Below are positions 6,781 to 7,879 of a stretch of DNA of 7,879 nt, piece by piece. The position numbers and the translations under genes are program-made. Below the pieces are notes generated by a model. The model made no database searches, had not been told where the DNA came from, and saw only the letters and a program-made list of their open reading frames with translations. The stretch's first letter is position 1. Each line of letters opens with the position of its first letter. The stretch comes from an uncultured Collinsella sp. (GTDB lineage: Bacteria > Actinomycetota > Coriobacteriia > Coriobacteriales > Coriobacteriaceae): contig URIE01000083.1 of the NCBI GenBank assembly GCA_900547805.1, positions 1-7,879 of the forward strand, read 5' to 3'.

Positions 6781-6784
6781 AGGA
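6781..6784 (+). promoter_or_regulatory. Ribosome binding site for the TTG start of the NUDIX-Vsr gene
   Basis: AGGA, within GAGAGGA (6778-6784), lies six bases before TTG 6791. This fixes the start at a rare TTG codon. Reading further upstream in frame would run antisense through the ATPase gene. Confidence 0.7.
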
Positions 6785-6790
6785 CTCCTG

Positions 6791-7780
6791 TTGAAGACTG
6801 TTCATGTTGCCGCTGGGATCATTCGCAAGGAAGGATCTGATGAGCTGCTTGCCGTGCAGCGCGGCTACGGCGACATGCAGGGACTCTGGGAGTTTCCGGG
6901 CGGCAAGCTCATGCGTGGCGAGACGCCCGAAGACGCCGTGCGCCGCGAACTTATGGAAGAGCTGCAGGTGAAGGTCACCAACCTGCGCGATTTCTATACC
7001 GTTGAGTATGACTACCCCGATTTTCATCTCTCCATGGAGTGCTACTACTGCTCGCTCGCCGATGAATCCGATGAGCCCCAGAAGCACGACCGCCAGCTCG
7101 ATATCCGCTGGATTCCGCGTACCTCGCTTGCCATGGTGGAATGGATGCCCGCCGACAAGGGGCTCATTGATGCTCTGATTGAGTTAAAGGAAGATCGGCT
7201 TGAGGCCAACGGCGCTGCCAACGACGCCGAGGCCACCGCGACCGACGAGCCCGCCACCAAGCCCAAGCGCACACCTAAGCGCCGTAGCAAAAAGCGCCCC
7301 AAACCAGGTCTGCTCGACGGCATCGATACCTCGGACCTCTCCGCTGACGAGCGTGAACTGGTCCGCCGTCGCGCAGCCATCAAAAAGTCCATGAAGGGCA
7401 ACAAGCGCGCGAACACCAAGCCCGAACTACTCGTGCGCCAGCGCTTGCGCGCCGCCGGCCTTACCGGCTATCGCCTGGAATGGAAAGTCCCCGGCAAGCC
7501 CGACATCGCCTTCCCCGGGCGCAAGATCGCCATCTTCGTCAACGGCTGCTTTTGGCACCGTTGCCCCAAGTGCAACCCCAGCCAGCCCAAGCGCAATGTT
7601 GAGTTTTGGGAAGCAAAGTTCCGCCGCAACGTTGAGCGCGACCGCGCCGCCGTGGCAGCGCTCACCGAGATGGGTTGGACCCCCATAACCATCTGGGAAT
7701 GCGAACTCAAAAAGGACCGCATCGACGCCACCATGGAAAAGGTCATCGAGCAAGTTCGCGCCGCGACCCCGCAGCGCTAA
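6791..7780 (+). CDS. NUDIX hydrolase (MutT/NudG-like) fused to Vsr-type DNA mismatch endonuclease
   Basis: One uninterrupted 329-residue frame carries two repair domains. Residues 1-135 are a MutT/NudG-like pyrophosphohydrolase, with GLWEFPGGK (31-39) and Nudix box G38-x5-E44-x7-R52-E-L-M-E56-E57-L-Q-V60; Gln59 replaces the usual Gly. Such enzymes hydrolyse damaged or modified dNTPs. A linker (about 136-175) turns from acidic and Ala-rich to basic (KPKRTPKRRSKKRPKP, 157-172). Residues 184-329 are a Vsr-like nuclease: KSMKGN and NTKPELLVR (199-216), PGKPDI with the likely catalytic Asp238, FVNGCFWH (249-256), cysteines 253, 258, 261 and 304 for zinc, and WEC (302-304). Vsr nicks DNA at T:G mismatches formed by 5-methylcytosine deamination. 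The TTG start is chosen for its ribosome site and because MutT proteins begin at this point. No cytosine methyltransferase lies in the window. Domain assignments are firm; joint function is inference. Confidence 0.88.
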   Translation: MKTVHVAAGIIRKEGSDELLAVQRGYGDMQGLWEFPGGKLMRGETPEDAVRRELMEELQVKVTNLRDFYTVEYDYPDFHLSMECYYCSLADESDEPQKHDRQLDIRWIPRTSLAMVEWMPADKGLIDALIELKEDRLEANGAANDAEATATDEPATKPKRTPKRRSKKRPKPGLLDGIDTSDLSADERELVRRRAAIKKSMKGNKRANTKPELLVRQRLRAAGLTGYRLEWKVPGKPDIAFPGRKIAIFVNGCFWHRCPKCNPSQPKRNVEFWEAKFRRNVERDRAAVAALTEMGWTPITIWECELKKDRIDATMEKVIEQVRAATPQR

Positions 7781-7879
7781 AACGAGTCATTCACAGGTCC
7801 CGCACAGACGAGCCACATCCGCGTCACAAACCTTAGAAAGCCCTTAAGCTCAAAACCTTACAAGAGTGTTACTCGATAG
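7781..7879. other. Downstream non-coding end of window
   Basis: Ninety-nine bases after the NUDIX-Vsr stop, relatively AT-rich toward the end and with three short CCTTA repeats. I see no convincing terminator hairpin with a T run and no gene start before the edge. Confidence 0.3.

Larger units (their letters stand above)
6643..6790. promoter_or_regulatory. Divergent intergenic region of ABC operon and NUDIX-Vsr gene
   Basis: A 148-base spacer that must hold promoters for both directions. For the ABC operon, TATAGA on the minus strand (6680-6675) is a possible -10 box without a good -35. For the plus strand, TTACCG (6728-6733) and TAGCTA (6750-6755) with a 16-base spacer are weak candidates. 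A perfect dyad at 6726-6743 lies near the centre. No open reading frame of note is confined here. Confidence 0.4.

Noticed and set aside
6401..6790. In-frame extension of the NUDIX-Vsr gene to ATG 6401, giving 459 residues.
   Set aside because: The extra 130 codons run antisense through the ATPase gene and resemble no protein; TTG 6791 has a good ribosome site and matches the usual MutT start.

Overview
The window reads as a bacterial chromosome segment. High-GC codon use and the mix of families suggest a gut-type actinobacterium of the class Coriobacteriia (for example a Collinsella or Olsenella relative). That placement is inference; no rRNA or marker gene is present. The genes are close to standard and complete except for the first, which runs off the left edge. 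I see no tRNA, rRNA, CRISPR array, insertion sequence or attachment site.

Left third (1-3505): part of an agmatine deiminase (agmatine to putrescine) locus. On the minus strand a putrescine carbamoyltransferase (1136-2209) is followed by an APC-type permease that fits an agmatine/putrescine antiporter (997 leftwards, cut by the edge). Divergent from them across a 315-base promoter region is a LuxR-type regulator with seven predicted membrane spans (2525-3505), the architecture described for AguR of lactic acid bacteria. The order carbamoyltransferase then antiporter matches the aguB-aguD-aguA-aguC layout, so agmatine deiminase and carbamate kinase are expected just beyond the left edge. Such a system imports agmatine, exports putrescine, and makes ATP and ammonia.

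Middle (3506-6642): strong hairpins separate the convergent regulator and ABC operon. The operon, on the minus strand, encodes an ATPase (5857-6642) and a 10-span BceB-like permease (3630-5867) that overlap by 11 bases. It resembles peptide-antibiotic sensing and resistance transporters, but has an enlarged extracellular domain and no adjacent two-component system inside the window.

Right end (6643-7879): a 148-base divergent intergenic region with a perfect dyad precedes a plus-strand gene that starts at TTG 6791. It encodes one polypeptide joining an N-terminal MutT/NudG-like NUDIX hydrolase to a C-terminal Vsr-type mismatch endonuclease through a basic linker. This fusion of nucleotide-pool cleaning and T:G mismatch repair is the most unusual object here. 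The last 99 bases hold no feature I can support.
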